From assembly GCA_036378675.1 (NCBI GenBank), contig DASUWA010000009.1, forward strand, positions 1 through 64,000: DNA of 64,000 nucleotides, in the 5' to 3' direction. Position 1 is the stretch's first letter; the number at the start of each line of letters is the position of its first letter. Below, one piece after another: positions 1-8,969 of the stretch. A program made the translations under genes and the position numbers. The notes beneath the pieces were generated by a model. The model had not been told where the DNA came from, did not search any database, and worked only from the letters and a program-made list of their open reading frames with translations. The DNA is from Acidimicrobiales bacterium. GTDB lineage: Bacteria; Actinomycetota; Acidimicrobiia; Acidimicrobiales; Palsa-688.

Positions 1-1877
1 GACAGATCGACGTGGTACCACCCGTAGATCGCCCCGTAGTGCGCGCTGGGCCGCCCGAGCAGCCAGATGAGGAACTGCATCGCCTGATCGGGATACGGGC
101 AGCCTGTCGGGTCGGCGAGCACCGACTGCAGATGCCAGGAGGTCCATTCGGTCGCCAGGGTCGACCTGGTCGCTTGGGTCTCGTCGGGGATATGCCCCGC
201 CGCGAGCTGAGTGAACGCCTCACCCGTTTGAGAGTCGAAGGTGTAGCCGAGAAGTCCGCCGTACGCGACCTTGTGGGCCGGCCCCTGGGGGACGAAGAAG
301 GATCCGCCGGGCATCTTGAAGCGGATCTCGGTGTCCGCCTGCCACATGGTGGGGTTAGGGAACGTTCCTGACGGGAACGGGAACACTGCCGCGACGCTCC
401 CGTTCGGAAGTCCTGAGGCGACTCGGTCGAAGCCCCTCGGAGTGTTGTTGCGGTCGACGCCAGGCAGAAGCCCGATCGGCAGCAGTGGTACCAGGGCGAT
501 GACCGCGACGGCGACAGGAACGCCGACCGGCACGACAAAAGAGCGCGACCGGCCCTCCAGACGGCGGTTCAAGCGTTCCAGAAGCAACGCTCCGGTAATC
601 GCCGCAAACAGAGCAACCTGCAGCGCGATACGTGCGGGCTCGAGGTTCTCCAGCAATGGCAGCTTCGCAAGAAGCGCCTCAGGCAAGGGGATCCGGCCGA
701 CCGCGTGACCTGCGGCGTTGAGCGACGGCGACGACCGGATGGTCATCGCCCCACCCATAGAGAGGATGAATGCTGCGATGCCGGTCAGGCCGGCCAGGAG
801 GATCAGCTTGTCCCTTCGCTTCCACACGATCCCGGCAAGCAGAAGGGCAATCAGAGGTATGCCGAGGTACGAGCCGTTCTCGATGACGCTGCTGGCGAAG
901 TGATCCGCGGTGGCGAGCTGGCTCGAGACCTTGATCAGCTGGAGGCTGTCGGGGACAACCGGAGACAGAAGGTTCGCCCGATACGCCTGGGCGACCAGCT
1001 GAACCGGACCGGAGATGTGGCCGGGGCCCTTGGCCAGGAACCACGCAGGCCACACCAGCAGGACTGCGGCGGTGATGACTCCGACCCCCAACGCTCGGAG
1101 CGCGTACGGCGCGACCGCCGCGATCTGGCGACGCCAAAACAACGCTCCGATGATCAGCGCGATCGCCGACACGAGCACGGTTTCGAAGAGGATCTCGGTC
1201 GAGACGAAGAACTGCGCGGTTACCGCCAGCCCGAGCAGGATGCCGACGACCCAAAAGCGCCACCGTTGGCGCACAACTGCTTCGTATATGAATAGGACGA
1301 TGAGGGGGACGAAGGGCGCGAAGGCAATGTTCACGTGCCCGCCGACACCGTGGACGACCTCCTGGGGGCAGAACCCGTAGAGCAGTCCTCCGAAGAACGC
1401 GGCCGGTTTCCACGAGACGATTCGCCGGATCAGCAAGTACGCCGTCATCGCCGAAAGAGGCAGAGCGAGTGTCGACGCCACGTTGAACGTCGCGATCGGA
1501 CCCCAGATGACGGTAACCGGACTGAACAGAACCCCGAGCAGCGGTGCGCCTGCATTGATGAGAACGTTGACGCCGCCCGGGTAGTTGGCCGCATTCGAAA
1601 ACAACGGATTGTGTCCGTGGGCAAGCGAATTCAGCGTCCATTGCGCGAACCAAACGTTGCGCCACTGGTCGCCGCCGACCTGCATGTGGGTGGCCGCGCC
1701 GGCGCGCCACACCGGCCAGAACAGGACGACGCCGATCACCAGATAGACGAAGACGGCTAGGGCATCGGGCACCCACCCTGGCAACGCAGGCCATGCCCTC
1801 CGCCGCGCATGAGCGACGCGATAGCCGACCCGGTCCCCCAAGTGCGGGGCCGGCGAAGGTGCGACCTTCTCAGCCAA
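1..1877 (-). CDS. Multi-pass membrane glycosyltransferase-like protein (partial, C-terminus outside window)
   Basis: One uninterrupted minus-strand frame runs from about 1877 to the window edge (about 625 residues seen), so the stop codon is missing. After a basic, Pro-rich N-terminus comes a first membrane segment (ALAVFVYLVIGVVLFW), an acidic outer loop (GGDQWRNVWF), many further hydrophobic segments, and a final stretch without membrane segments. This is the plan of GT-C membrane glycosyltransferases, where an acidic first loop is catalytic; the exact family is not recognised. The only start before an upstream in-frame stop is TTG at 1877, overlapping the end of the penicillin-binding protein gene by 8 bp; TTG at 1841 and GTG at 1772 are alternatives. 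The overlap suggests co-transcription. Donor and acceptor cannot be read from the sequence. Confidence 0.72.
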   Translation of the reverse strand, partial: MAEKVAPSPAPHLGDRVGYRVAHARRRAWPALPGWVPDALAVFVYLVIGVVLFWPVWRAGAATHMQVGGDQWRNVWFAQWTLNSLAHGHNPLFSNAANYPGGVNVLINAGAPLLGVLFSPVTVIWGPIATFNVASTLALPLSAMTAYLLIRRIVSWKPAAFFGGLLYGFCPQEVVHGVGGHVNIAFAPFVPLIVLFIYEAVVRQRWRFWVVGILLGLAVTAQFFVSTEILFETVLVSAIALIIGALFWRRQIAAVAPYALRALGVGVITAAVLLVWPAWFLAKGPGHISGPVQLVAQAYRANLLSPVVPDSLQLIKVSSQLATADHFASSVIENGSYLGIPLIALLLAGIVWKRRDKLILLAGLTGIAAFILSMGGAMTIRSSPSLNAAGHAVGRIPLPEALLAKLPLLENLEPARIALQVALFAAITGALLLERLNRRLEGRSRSFVVPVGVPVAVAVIALVPLLPIGLLPGVDRNNTPRGFDRVASGLPNGSVAAVFPFPSGTFPNPTMWQADTEIRFKMPGGSFFVPQGPAHKVAYGGLLGYTFDSQTGEAFTQLAAGHIPDETQATRSTLATEWTSWHLQSVLADPTGCPYPDQAMQFLIWLLGRPSAHYGAIYGWYHVDL

Positions 1878-3762
1878 GGGCCTTCAGAAAACGAGCCACC
1901 ACTGGCCCGTCCGTAGGCCCCCCATTTCCCGTGCCCTGCTCCACCATGGCGAAGGCGATGTCGCCGCGATAACCGATCAACCAGGCGTCGGTCGGCTGAG
2001 GCGTTCCGCTGCCGTACTCGGCCGTGCCCGTCTTGGCGTGCGTGCCCGCCGGCAGTCCCGTTCCAGCGGCAGTACCGCTCACCACCACGTCGGTCATCAT
2101 CGACTGGAGGTCGGCCACCACGTCAGCGGGTAACGGCTTCGGCGTCGCGGTGTCGTCGCCCGCGCCGGCGATCAAGCGGGGCGCTCGCACGGAGCCTGTA
2201 TCGATTGCTGCGGCGACTGTCGCCATGTCGAGCGGCGACACGACCACGCCGGCCTGTCCGATCGCCGTCGCAGCCAACGCAGCCTTGTCCGATGGAACCG
2301 GTACCGAGCCCGCAAACGCGTCCAGCCCGGGCTGGATGAGGCTTCCCAGCCCGAACTGCGCGGCCACCGTCGGGAGGCTCGCCGCCTGCAGGTGGTCGAC
2401 GGCAAGGTTGATGAAGGCAGTGTTGCACGACTCGGCGAACGCGGCGCGGACTGTTGGCGCCGGCGAGTCCCCTTCGGCGTTGTGGAACGGTTTTCCGTCG
2501 ATCGTCACGTTCGGCGGGCAGCTGGCGGGTGACGCCGGCGTCAAACCACTCTCGAACAACGCCGACGCGGTGATCACCTTGAACGTCGACCCCGGCGGGT
2601 AGCGGCCCTGCAACGCCGCATCGAACTGGCTGCTCGCCGGCGTGCCGACCGCGGCCAGGACCTCGCCCGTCGACGCCCTCATGGCGACGAAAGCGCCGGG
2701 CTGCGTGATTCCGCCGAGCGCCTGCTCCGCCGCCGCTTGCACCTTGGGGTCGATGCTCGTCGTCACCGCTGTCCCGGGCTTCGAGGAAAAAGATGCCAAC
2801 GTCGCGCCGTCCGATCCGTCCTTGTGCACCACTCGGATCGTGGCCCCCGGGCTACCGGCAAGCTGCTTCTCGTAAGCCTGCTCGATCCCGGTCTGCCCGA
2901 CCGTGCTGTCCGACCCGTACGCGGGCCCGAGTCGCGCCAGCTCCTCGGCAGTTACCGGACCAACCGATCCCACCAGCTGTGCGCCCAGCGCCGGCGTGAT
3001 CGCCGCCCGCTGAGTCGTCCGCTTGAAAACACTCCCCGCCGTCTTATACAGCGCGCTCCCGTTCCCTCCCATCTGGTCGTACTGCGCCTGGGTCAGGGTC
3101 AGCACCGGTTCGAAGAAGTTCGGGTGCGCGCTCGCCGCGCCCAAAGCCGCGGACACCGTCTGCTGGCTGGCACCTGCCGCGACCAATGCCGACGTCAGGG
3201 CCACCGGATCCTTGACCCGCGACCCCTCGATCCCGACTTCGACCACCGGGGCGTCACTGACCAACTGCGCGCCGCCGGCACCCAGGATCGCCGCCCGCGG
3301 CGCCCACGATCGCGACATCACCACGCGATCGCCTTCGACCAGTCCCGAAGCAACGGTGGAGGGCGACCAGTCGACCAGCCACCGCCCGGACTTGTTGACG
3401 AGGCTGATGGTCGAGGATGTCTGCCACGTTCCTATGCCACCCGGGAGTGTGTAGATGCTGGATAGACCAGTCGACGCCGTCGAACCTTTTTCAAGAGGGC
3501 GGTCGGCCGCGCGCGTAACTGAGCTTGCCGGAACACCCTCCAGGATCGACCGGGGTGAGTCCGCGGCCTCCGGAGGCCTGACCATTAGCTTGTACATCGA
3601 CGCCCAATCGGACCGGTTCCAGGCCGCCAGGAACTCCGAAACCGTCGCCTGCGGCGTGCTCGACGAACCCCCGCAAGCCGCAACACCCACGGACATGGTG
3701 AGGGTGGTGACGGCGAGAAGGACCGGCCGCCGGGCACGGTAGGAAGCACCGACGACGGGCAT
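1870..3762 (-). CDS. Lipoprotein class B penicillin-binding protein (D,D-transpeptidase)
   Basis: This 630-residue protein should cross-link peptidoglycan outside the membrane. Its N-terminus is a lipoprotein signal ending in VAAC-G. An NTF2-like (MecA_N-type) domain follows, beginning about residue 38 (ATVSEFLAAWNRSDW), then a dimerisation region and a C-terminal transpeptidase domain. All three active-site motifs are present: STFK with nucleophile S392, SCN at 445-447, and KTG at 577-579 within KTGTAEY. The organisation resembles PbpA/MecA-type class B enzymes with a lipid anchor in place of a membrane helix. The ATG at 3762 gives the complete signal. It overlaps the downstream membrane glycosyltransferase gene, hinting at a shared envelope operon. 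Confidence 0.93.
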   Translation of the reverse strand: MPVVGASYRARRPVLLAVTTLTMSVGVAACGGSSSTPQATVSEFLAAWNRSDWASMYKLMVRPPEAADSPRSILEGVPASSVTRAADRPLEKGSTASTGLSSIYTLPGGIGTWQTSSTISLVNKSGRWLVDWSPSTVASGLVEGDRVVMSRSWAPRAAILGAGGAQLVSDAPVVEVGIEGSRVKDPVALTSALVAAGASQQTVSAALGAASAHPNFFEPVLTLTQAQYDQMGGNGSALYKTAGSVFKRTTQRAAITPALGAQLVGSVGPVTAEELARLGPAYGSDSTVGQTGIEQAYEKQLAGSPGATIRVVHKDGSDGATLASFSSKPGTAVTTSIDPKVQAAAEQALGGITQPGAFVAMRASTGEVLAAVGTPASSQFDAALQGRYPPGSTFKVITASALFESGLTPASPASCPPNVTIDGKPFHNAEGDSPAPTVRAAFAESCNTAFINLAVDHLQAASLPTVAAQFGLGSLIQPGLDAFAGSVPVPSDKAALAATAIGQAGVVVSPLDMATVAAAIDTGSVRAPRLIAGAGDDTATPKPLPADVVADLQSMMTDVVVSGTAAGTGLPAGTHAKTGTAEYGSGTPQPTDAWLIGYRGDIAFAMVEQGTGNGGPTDGPVVARFLKALG

Positions 3763-3813
3763 CCGATTAACCGTAGAGGATCCGCGGTTGGCCCGGGGTG
3801 CGTCGGGCAGGCT

Positions 3814-4950
3814 GTGTTGGTGGCCAGCTCAACTCAGGACGGCGCCGTCCCTGCGGCCAGCTGGCGCAACCTGCCTGGTCCGCTACTGCGCACGGCGGGC
3901 GATTACGCCTGGCGGCTGATTGCGGTTGGCTTCGTCTTCTATTGGGCGGTAATCCTCGCCCACCGGCTGACCCTGGTGGTGGTCCCGTTCCTGATCTCGT
4001 TGATGGTCGCCGCGCTGTTGAGACCGGGCTTCAACTTCTTGCGGAGGCGGGGCATCGGACGGGGACTCGCGACGCTGGCGACAGTTGTCGGGGCGTTCGT
4101 CATCCTCGGCGGTCTGATCACCCTCGTCGTGGTCCGCGCAGCCGAGCAGGCGCCTCAGCTCGGCAACGAGATCAACAACCTCCTTCCGCACATCAAACGC
4201 TGGCTCATCAGGGGCCCGCTGCACCTCAACGCCAAGTCGGTCAACAACCTCTCGACGACGATCACCAACTCGGTCACCAAGAACAGCTCGAAGATCGCGT
4301 CGACCGCTCTGTCGACGGGCAAGGAAGCCCTCAACTTCGTGGGCGGGTTCCTTCTGGTGGTCTTTTCGACGATCTTCCTTCAATACGACGGGGAAAAAGT
4401 ATGGGACTACGCGCTTAAGGCCGTCCCTGCAGTCGGGCGTGATCGTGTCGACGTGGCAGGCAAGGCGGCGTGGACCACCCTCAGCCACTACGTGCGCGGG
4501 ACGCTGGTCGTCGCCGCCTTCCACGGCATCGTCATGGCGATCACCCTCACGTTGCTGGGCGTTCCGCTCGCCTTCCCTCTCGCAGTGGTAATCGCGCTCG
4601 GGAGCTTCATCCCTCTCGTCGGGGCGATCGTCACCGGCGTCCTCGCCGTGGGCGTGGCCGGGTTGAGCCAGGGGCTGGTGGCCGCGGTGATCGTCGTCGC
4701 GGTGCTGATCGTGGACGGGCAGATCGAGGGCCATCTTCTGCAGCCGTTCGTGGTCGGCCGGTACGTCCGGATACACCCGCTCGGCGTGGTCCTGTCCCTG
4801 GCCGCGGGCGGGCTCCTGTTCGGGATATTCGGTGCGTTCGCGGCCGTGCCGACCGTCGCGTGTATCAACAGCGGGATCCGCGCGGCCAAGAGCTACACCC
4901 GCGCTCCTACGCCCCACGAAGGAGGCGAGATTCCAACCGCAGGTGGATGA
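3814..4950 (+). CDS. AI-2E family transporter (UPF0118/PerM-like)
   Basis: A 378-residue polytopic membrane protein with the usual arrangement of this family: two N-terminal helices (RLIAVGFVFYWAVIL and VVVPFLISLMVAALL), a further helix near residue 85, a soluble central region, then closely packed C-terminal helices containing GSFIPLVGAIVTGV and the conserved GQIEGHLLQPFVVG segment. Members export autoinducer-2 or act as Na+/H+ antiporters; substrate cannot be inferred here. GTG at 3814 is used, with GTG at 3820 as alternative. Its TGA overlaps the next gene's ATG (ATGA at 4947-4950), so it is translationally coupled to the LiaF-like protein and kinase that follow. Confidence 0.9.
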   Translation: MLVASSTQDGAVPAASWRNLPGPLLRTAGDYAWRLIAVGFVFYWAVILAHRLTLVVVPFLISLMVAALLRPGFNFLRRRGIGRGLATLATVVGAFVILGGLITLVVVRAAEQAPQLGNEINNLLPHIKRWLIRGPLHLNAKSVNNLSTTITNSVTKNSSKIASTALSTGKEALNFVGGFLLVVFSTIFLQYDGEKVWDYALKAVPAVGRDRVDVAGKAAWTTLSHYVRGTLVVAAFHGIVMAITLTLLGVPLAFPLAVVIALGSFIPLVGAIVTGVLAVGVAGLSQGLVAAVIVVAVLIVDGQIEGHLLQPFVVGRYVRIHPLGVVLSLAAGGLLFGIFGAFAAVPTVACINSGIRAAKSYTRAPTPHEGGEIPTAGG

Positions 4951-6053
4951 CCCGCGGGTACGTCCCGCCGTACCCTCGAAGCGTGGCCCGGGATGACGAA
5001 CTGCGGAAGGTCGCTGAGGACATCCGGGCCCTCGCGCGGTCCCTTGCGCGTGACTTCCGCGAGGCCGTCGACCAGCAGCGGGCCGGCGGCCACCCGCCCG
5101 GCGAGGCGGTCAAGCGTGGCCTGAAAGACGTCGCCCACGAGGCAAAGCGCGGGGTAAAGGACACCTGGGCCGACCTAGGACCCTCCAACGACCCGCACTG
5201 GCACAAGCACTGGCAGCGGGAATGGGCCCGCCACAACCGTTACAAGGCCCGCTACGGGAAGTACTCCGACTATTGGGTCCCCCCGGCTCCACCGCCCGGC
5301 GTCCCCGGTTCGCCCCCCGGGGAGCCGGCCGGTGGGGTTCCCCAGCAGGGCGCGCCTCCGCCGGCTCCTCCATGGAACCGGCCTCCGCACCGCCGCCACC
5401 GCGGATCCTCGCTGCCCCCCATCAGGAAGAAGTGGGACGGGACGACCGTGCTCGGGATCCTGGCGGTCCTTTTCGGGTTCGCCTGGCTCCTGTCCGCGGT
5501 TCACGCCATCCACGTTTCCTTCGAGGGGGTCGTGGCCGTCGGGCTCATGCTTCTGGGGGCGGCGATGATCGTCACCGGCCGAACCGACTGGAGCCTCAGC
5601 CGGCGCTCCTGGCCGGTGTGGCTGGGGCTTGGGCTGGTGCTTTTGCTGATCGCCACCTCGAGCTCGTTCGGAATCGGCTCGGGCGTCCACGACGTTTCCT
5701 TCGGCGACAAGACCGTCTTGGCACACGATGGCCAGAACATCAACGGCGGTTTCGGCACCCTCACCGTTGACGCGCACAACCTGACTAACGGCGGGCATCT
5801 GAAGGTGGCGAACGTCGCCGGCACCGTTCGGATCATCAACCTCCCCTCGAACGTCCAGACCAACCTCGACGCGAACATGGCCGCCGGCCAGATTTGCGCG
5901 GCTGGACGCCATCGGAGCGACGGGGTCAGCGCTTCCACCCACGTTCAGATCCCCCCTAACCCGCCCGGCACCGCCACACCCCCTGTCCTCTTCCTCAACG
6001 TGCACGAATCCTTCGGCCAGATCACCGTCGGCGACCCGGGGTGCGCACGATGA
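4947..6053 (+). CDS. LiaF-like membrane protein with Pro-rich linker, partner of the adjacent histidine kinase
   Basis: A 368-residue protein with three parts. Residues 13-95 are charged and probably helical (DELRKVAEDIRALARSLARD). A Pro/Gly/Arg-rich linker leads to four short hydrophobic segments (about residues 170-245, starting VLGILAVLFGFAWLL), and a C-terminal beta-rich extracytoplasmic domain (about 250-368) resembles the adhesin-like domain of LiaF/DUF4097 proteins. Such proteins modulate a neighbouring envelope-stress histidine kinase. It starts in an ATGA overlap with the transporter gene and ends in an ATGA overlap with the kinase gene, so all three are coupled. GTG at 4983 is an alternative start. 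The LiaF assignment rests on layout and context more than on diagnostic motifs. Confidence 0.7.
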   Translation: MTRGYVPPYPRSVARDDELRKVAEDIRALARSLARDFREAVDQQRAGGHPPGEAVKRGLKDVAHEAKRGVKDTWADLGPSNDPHWHKHWQREWARHNRYKARYGKYSDYWVPPAPPPGVPGSPPGEPAGGVPQQGAPPPAPPWNRPPHRRHRGSSLPPIRKKWDGTTVLGILAVLFGFAWLLSAVHAIHVSFEGVVAVGLMLLGAAMIVTGRTDWSLSRRSWPVWLGLGLVLLLIATSSSFGIGSGVHDVSFGDKTVLAHDGQNINGGFGTLTVDAHNLTNGGHLKVANVAGTVRIINLPSNVQTNLDANMAAGQICAAGRHRSDGVSASTHVQIPPNPPGTATPPVLFLNVHESFGQITVGDPGCAR

Positions 6054-6973
6054 CGACGCCCATGACTGTTCAAGCGGCACCGATGGCCACCTACCAGTAC
6101 CGGACCAAGCGCGTCGCGTTCGGGATGTTCTTCCTGCTGCTAGGAGCGGCGTTCCTGGCGGACAGCATGGGCATTTTCCGGGTGACAGCGGCGCTGTTCT
6201 GGCCTTTGCTGATCATCTCGGTCGGGAGCGGGATGCTGCTCCACCGGGCGCGCCGTTTGCAGGTGGAAGAGGACCGGAGCGCGCAGCTCGCGGTAGCCGA
6301 AGAGCGGGTCAGGATCGCCCGAGAACTGCACGACATCGTCGCCCACGGCGTGTCCCTGATGACCATTCAGATCGCGGCCGCCCGCAGGGTCGGCGCAACC
6401 AAACCAGATTCGGCCACCGAATCCCTGGAAGCCGCCGAGCAGACCGGACGCCAGACGCTCAGCGAGCTCGAGGGCATGCTCGCCGCGCTGCGCGGAGCCG
6501 ACGCGTCCATCGGCGCGGCCGCCGGCGGACCCGGCGAGCTCGCCCTAGGCGCGTCCCGTAGCCCGCTTCCGCGGATCGCCGACATCGAGCCGCTCGTCGA
6601 TGCGATCCGCCAGGCAGGCAGGACCGTCACCTTCAACGTCCTCGGGGACGCCTCCCACCTCCCTGCGAGCGTCGAGATGGTCGTCTACCGGGTCGCTCAG
6701 GAGGCGCTGACCAACGCGGTCCGTTACGCCGGCGACGCCCCGATCGACGTGCAGCTGATCGTCGGCCCCACCTCGGTCACCGTCTTCGTCGACGACGAAG
6801 GACCCGGCACCGGGGCACCATCCCGACAGTCGGTGGGCGGTAGCGGTCACGGGATCGCCGGCATGCGGGAGCGCCTGGCCACCGCCGGCGGCACCCTCGA
6901 GGCGGGCCCCCGCAACCCTGGCCCCGGATGGCGGGTGTACGCCACGATCCCCGTGCTCCCCGCCGTCTCATAG
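6050..6973 (+). CDS. NarL/LiaS-type sensor histidine kinase
   Basis: A 307-residue membrane kinase. Residues about 20-65 hold two hydrophobic segments (GMFFLLLGAAFLADS, LFWPLLIISVGSGML) like the DUF5668/LiaF membrane unit. A HisKA_3 dimerisation domain has its phosphoacceptor in ELHDIVAHG (H94). The C-terminal HATPase has an N-box VAQEALTNAVRYA and a G-box GHGIAGMRERL. The kinase would phosphorylate a NarL-type regulator, but none lies next to it; the nearest on this strand is at 11884-12552. ATG at 6050 is preferred over GTG at 6041 because it gives the ATGA overlap repeated throughout this operon. With only short external segments it probably senses the membrane or its LiaF-like partner. 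Confidence 0.93.
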   Translation: MTTPMTVQAAPMATYQYRTKRVAFGMFFLLLGAAFLADSMGIFRVTAALFWPLLIISVGSGMLLHRARRLQVEEDRSAQLAVAEERVRIARELHDIVAHGVSLMTIQIAAARRVGATKPDSATESLEAAEQTGRQTLSELEGMLAALRGADASIGAAAGGPGELALGASRSPLPRIADIEPLVDAIRQAGRTVTFNVLGDASHLPASVEMVVYRVAQEALTNAVRYAGDAPIDVQLIVGPTSVTVFVDDEGPGTGAPSRQSVGGSGHGIAGMRERLATAGGTLEAGPRNPGPGWRVYATIPVLPAVS

Positions 6974-7080
6974 GCCAGGAATCGCCCCTATGTATCCAAA
7001 CATTGCACCATCCGACAAAGAGTGCAATCTAATTCACTGATATATACACACAGGCTATCGTTGGTGTAGTATCAAGTTCG
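6974..7080. other. Low-GC spacer with hairpin after the kinase gene
   Basis: This spacer is about 44% GC, whereas flanking genes are well above 60%. It holds a perfect 7-bp inverted repeat, ATTGCAC (7002-7008) and GTGCAAT (7022-7028), which could end kinase-operon transcription, and further on the -10 element of the small gene at 7081. The composition break marks the left edge of the accessory block reaching to about 11880. Confidence 0.6.
7067..7072 (+). promoter_or_regulatory. Putative -10 element TAGTAT, leaderless arrangement
   Basis: TAGTAT fits the actinobacterial -10 consensus TANNNT and lies 8 nt before the ATG at 7081, the spacing expected when transcription starts at the start codon. 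No Shine-Dalgarno sequence is visible. There is no good -35 hexamer at the normal distance. Confidence 0.45.
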
Positions 7081-7320
7081 ATGGGTAATGGTCCTTATCT
7101 GCTGCAACACCAGAACCTTGGAGCCGGATCCCCCGCCGCCTGGTCCACGAGCTACTCGACGTTCGACGAGGCCCGCCGCGTCGCCGACGAGCAAATGTGG
7201 ACCGCCGGCCCTAGAGCCATCCGGCAATCGATCTCGGACACTTCAACCGGCGAAGAGTTCGTTCGCCGCTCGGACGGTGCTTGGATAAGCGCCGGCCGTC
7301 CGGCTCACTCCTGGAGGTAG
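7081..7320 (+). CDS. Small hypothetical protein (79 aa)
   Basis: No family recognised. The protein starts MGNGPYLLQHQNLG, has no signal peptide or membrane segment, and is rich in Ser, Ala and Arg. Third-position GC in its first codons is lower than in neighbours, in keeping with the low-GC spacer before it. The case for a real gene is the well-placed TAGTAT element before its ATG and its position alone between the kinase and the DUF222 gene. It could instead be a remnant or a non-coding stretch. Confidence 0.45.
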   Translation: MGNGPYLLQHQNLGAGSPAAWSTSYSTFDEARRVADEQMWTAGPRAIRQSISDTSTGEEFVRRSDGAWISAGRPAHSWR

Positions 7321-7378
7321 CTTCTCCAGGTCCATTCAAGCATTTCCATCATTTTCGGGTACTGTCACACCCTCTTTG

Positions 7379-7384
7379 TAGGGT
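7379..7384 (+). promoter_or_regulatory. Putative -10 element TAGGGT, leaderless start of the DUF222 gene
   Basis: TAGGGT (TANNNT type) lies 7 nt before ATG 7392, ideal for a leaderless transcript. It supports ATG 7392 over the longer frame opening at 7281, which would overlap the preceding small gene. Confidence 0.5.
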
Positions 7385-7391
7385 TGATGCC

Positions 7392-8711
7392 ATGCAGTTG
7401 TCCGAGGTGATCGAGCGCTTGGCCGAGGCGGTGGACGGGCTCGAACCCGGCCGCCTCACCGGCGCTGACGCCTCGAAGCTGCTCGAACTGTTCGAGCGCG
7501 GCTCGAGGCTGTGCGACGCCGGCAAGACGCTGGTCGCCGGCCGCGCCGCGGAGTGCCGGGAGTGGGCTCGTACGGGTGCCCGCTCGCCCCGGGATTGGCT
7601 GTCCGGCGTTTCGGGGACGAGCCCCGGCCAAGCTCAGCGCACACTCGACACCGCCGGCCGGCTCGGCGACCAACCCGAGTTGGCCGACGCCCTCAAATCC
7701 GGTGAGATCTCATCCGACCAAGCCGACGAGATCTCCCGGGTCACCACTGAGCATCCGGATGCGACTCGATTCCTCATCGACCAGGCCAAGCAGCGCGGCC
7801 ACAAAGGTTTCAAGCGCGCCTGCAGGCAGGTAGCCCTCTCGTCCCACAGCCGCGAGGAGGATCAGGCAAAGGCCCGCCGCCAGCGCGAGTCCCAGTACTG
7901 CCGCGACTGGATCGACCAGGACGGGATGGGGCACATCGACGCGCGCCTCGCGCCGATCGAGTTCGCCACTTGGAAGTCCTTCTTCCATCCGTTCGAACAA
8001 GAGGCCTTCGACAAGGCCCGCAAGGCCGGCCTGCGCGATAACCCAGACCGCTACCGCGCCGACGCGCTCGTGGCCATGACCCAAGCCGCGCGCCACACCA
8101 CCGATACCCCAGCCGGCGATCCGCTGGACCAGCTCCTTCAAGATCCCGACGACAGCGCCGGCGACACACCCAAACGGAAGCTTCCAGTGATGGTGATCGC
8201 CGTAGTCGACCACGCCGTCTTCCAACGTGGCTACGCGCTCCCCGGCGAACGTCATTACATCGAAGGAATCGGGCCCGTTCCGGTATCCCATCTGGAAGAG
8301 CTGATGAAGGACGCTTTAATCGCCGCGATCGTGATGAAAGGAAGCGATGTTGGCAGAGCGGTCCACCTGGGCAGATACCCCACTGCCCTCCAGAAAACGG
8401 CCCTTCACATCCGAGATCCCGAATGCGTGGTTCCCGGCTGCGAACAGGACCAGCATCTAGAGGTAGACCACCTTCCGGAGTTCAATCAGACCCACCACAC
8501 CACCCTGCCCGAGCTCGCCCGCGAGTGCCCCGATCACCACGACGACCGCACGTACAAAGGCGCGGTCCTCACAGGCGGGCCCGGCAACTGGCAGTGGCAA
8601 CCACCGCCGTTCGAAGGCCAGTTCGATAAACCGCCCCCCGGCTGGGTCGGCGGACCTTTCGACGACCAACCCGGAGCGGCACTGCGTCCGTCGCCCGACC
8701 CCGACCCATAG
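7392..8711 (+). CDS. DUF222 domain HNH endonuclease (13E12 repeat family)
   Basis: A 439-residue protein with an N-terminal DUF222 helical domain (from LSEVIERLAEAVDGLEPGRL to about residue 300) and a C-terminal HNH nuclease domain. The HNH part shows a zinc knuckle CVVPGC followed by HLEVDHLPEF and a late CPDHHDDRTYKG, giving the His/Asn/His metal site. This family (REP13E12-like) is multicopy and mobile in actinobacteria, especially Mycobacterium and Acidimicrobiia; its role is uncertain, possibly homing or phage defence. The gene sits in the accessory block that separates the kinase at 6050 from the regulator at 11884. Start choice rests on the leaderless -10 at 7379. Confidence 0.9.
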   Translation: MQLSEVIERLAEAVDGLEPGRLTGADASKLLELFERGSRLCDAGKTLVAGRAAECREWARTGARSPRDWLSGVSGTSPGQAQRTLDTAGRLGDQPELADALKSGEISSDQADEISRVTTEHPDATRFLIDQAKQRGHKGFKRACRQVALSSHSREEDQAKARRQRESQYCRDWIDQDGMGHIDARLAPIEFATWKSFFHPFEQEAFDKARKAGLRDNPDRYRADALVAMTQAARHTTDTPAGDPLDQLLQDPDDSAGDTPKRKLPVMVIAVVDHAVFQRGYALPGERHYIEGIGPVPVSHLEELMKDALIAAIVMKGSDVGRAVHLGRYPTALQKTALHIRDPECVVPGCEQDQHLEVDHLPEFNQTHHTTLPELARECPDHHDDRTYKGAVLTGGPGNWQWQPPPFEGQFDKPPPGWVGGPFDDQPGAALRPSPDPDP

Positions 8712-8738
8712 CCATCGGGCCCCCCGGAACTGGGCGGG

Positions 8739-8969
8739 CTACACCTTGGCGGCTTGGCCGTGCAGCATTTCCTTCACGCCCTCGGCAGTGATGACGTCGC
8801 CGCCCATGGTCCACTGGCCGCTCGAGACGTCCTGGATGACCACCCACGTAACCGGCCGGGCCGCAGCGCCGACCACATCGGCGAACACATCTGTGATCCC
8901 TTTGGCGATCGTCTGCTTCTGCTCGGTGGAGAGCACCTCTTCCATTACCTTCACATCGATGAACGGCAT
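8739..8969 (-). CDS. 4-oxalocrotonate tautomerase family enzyme
   Basis: A 76-residue protein starting Met-Pro (MPFIDVKVMEEVLSTEQKQ). In this superfamily the Pro exposed after Met removal is the catalytic general base, so the start at 8969 is required although the frame is open further upstream. A strong AAGGAG 9 nt before this ATG confirms it. The sequence TEQKQTIAKGITDVFADVV is the usual first helix. The enzyme probably tautomerises an enol/keto acid or another small carbonyl compound. It stands alone, divergent from the TIGR03086 gene at 9316. Confidence 0.88.
   Translation of the reverse strand: MPFIDVKVMEEVLSTEQKQTIAKGITDVFADVVGAAARPVTWVVIQDVSSGQWTMGGDVITAEGVKEMLHGQAAKV

Noticed and set aside
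679-1794. Long minus-strand ORF very rich in Arg, Ser and His
   Set aside because: It is the shifted frame of the membrane glycosyltransferase-like gene; the true frame gives coherent membrane helices over the whole segment.
7281-7391. 37-codon N-terminal extension of the DUF222 protein
   Set aside because: It overlaps the preceding small gene, contains no domain sequence, and the TAGGGT element fits a start at 7392.
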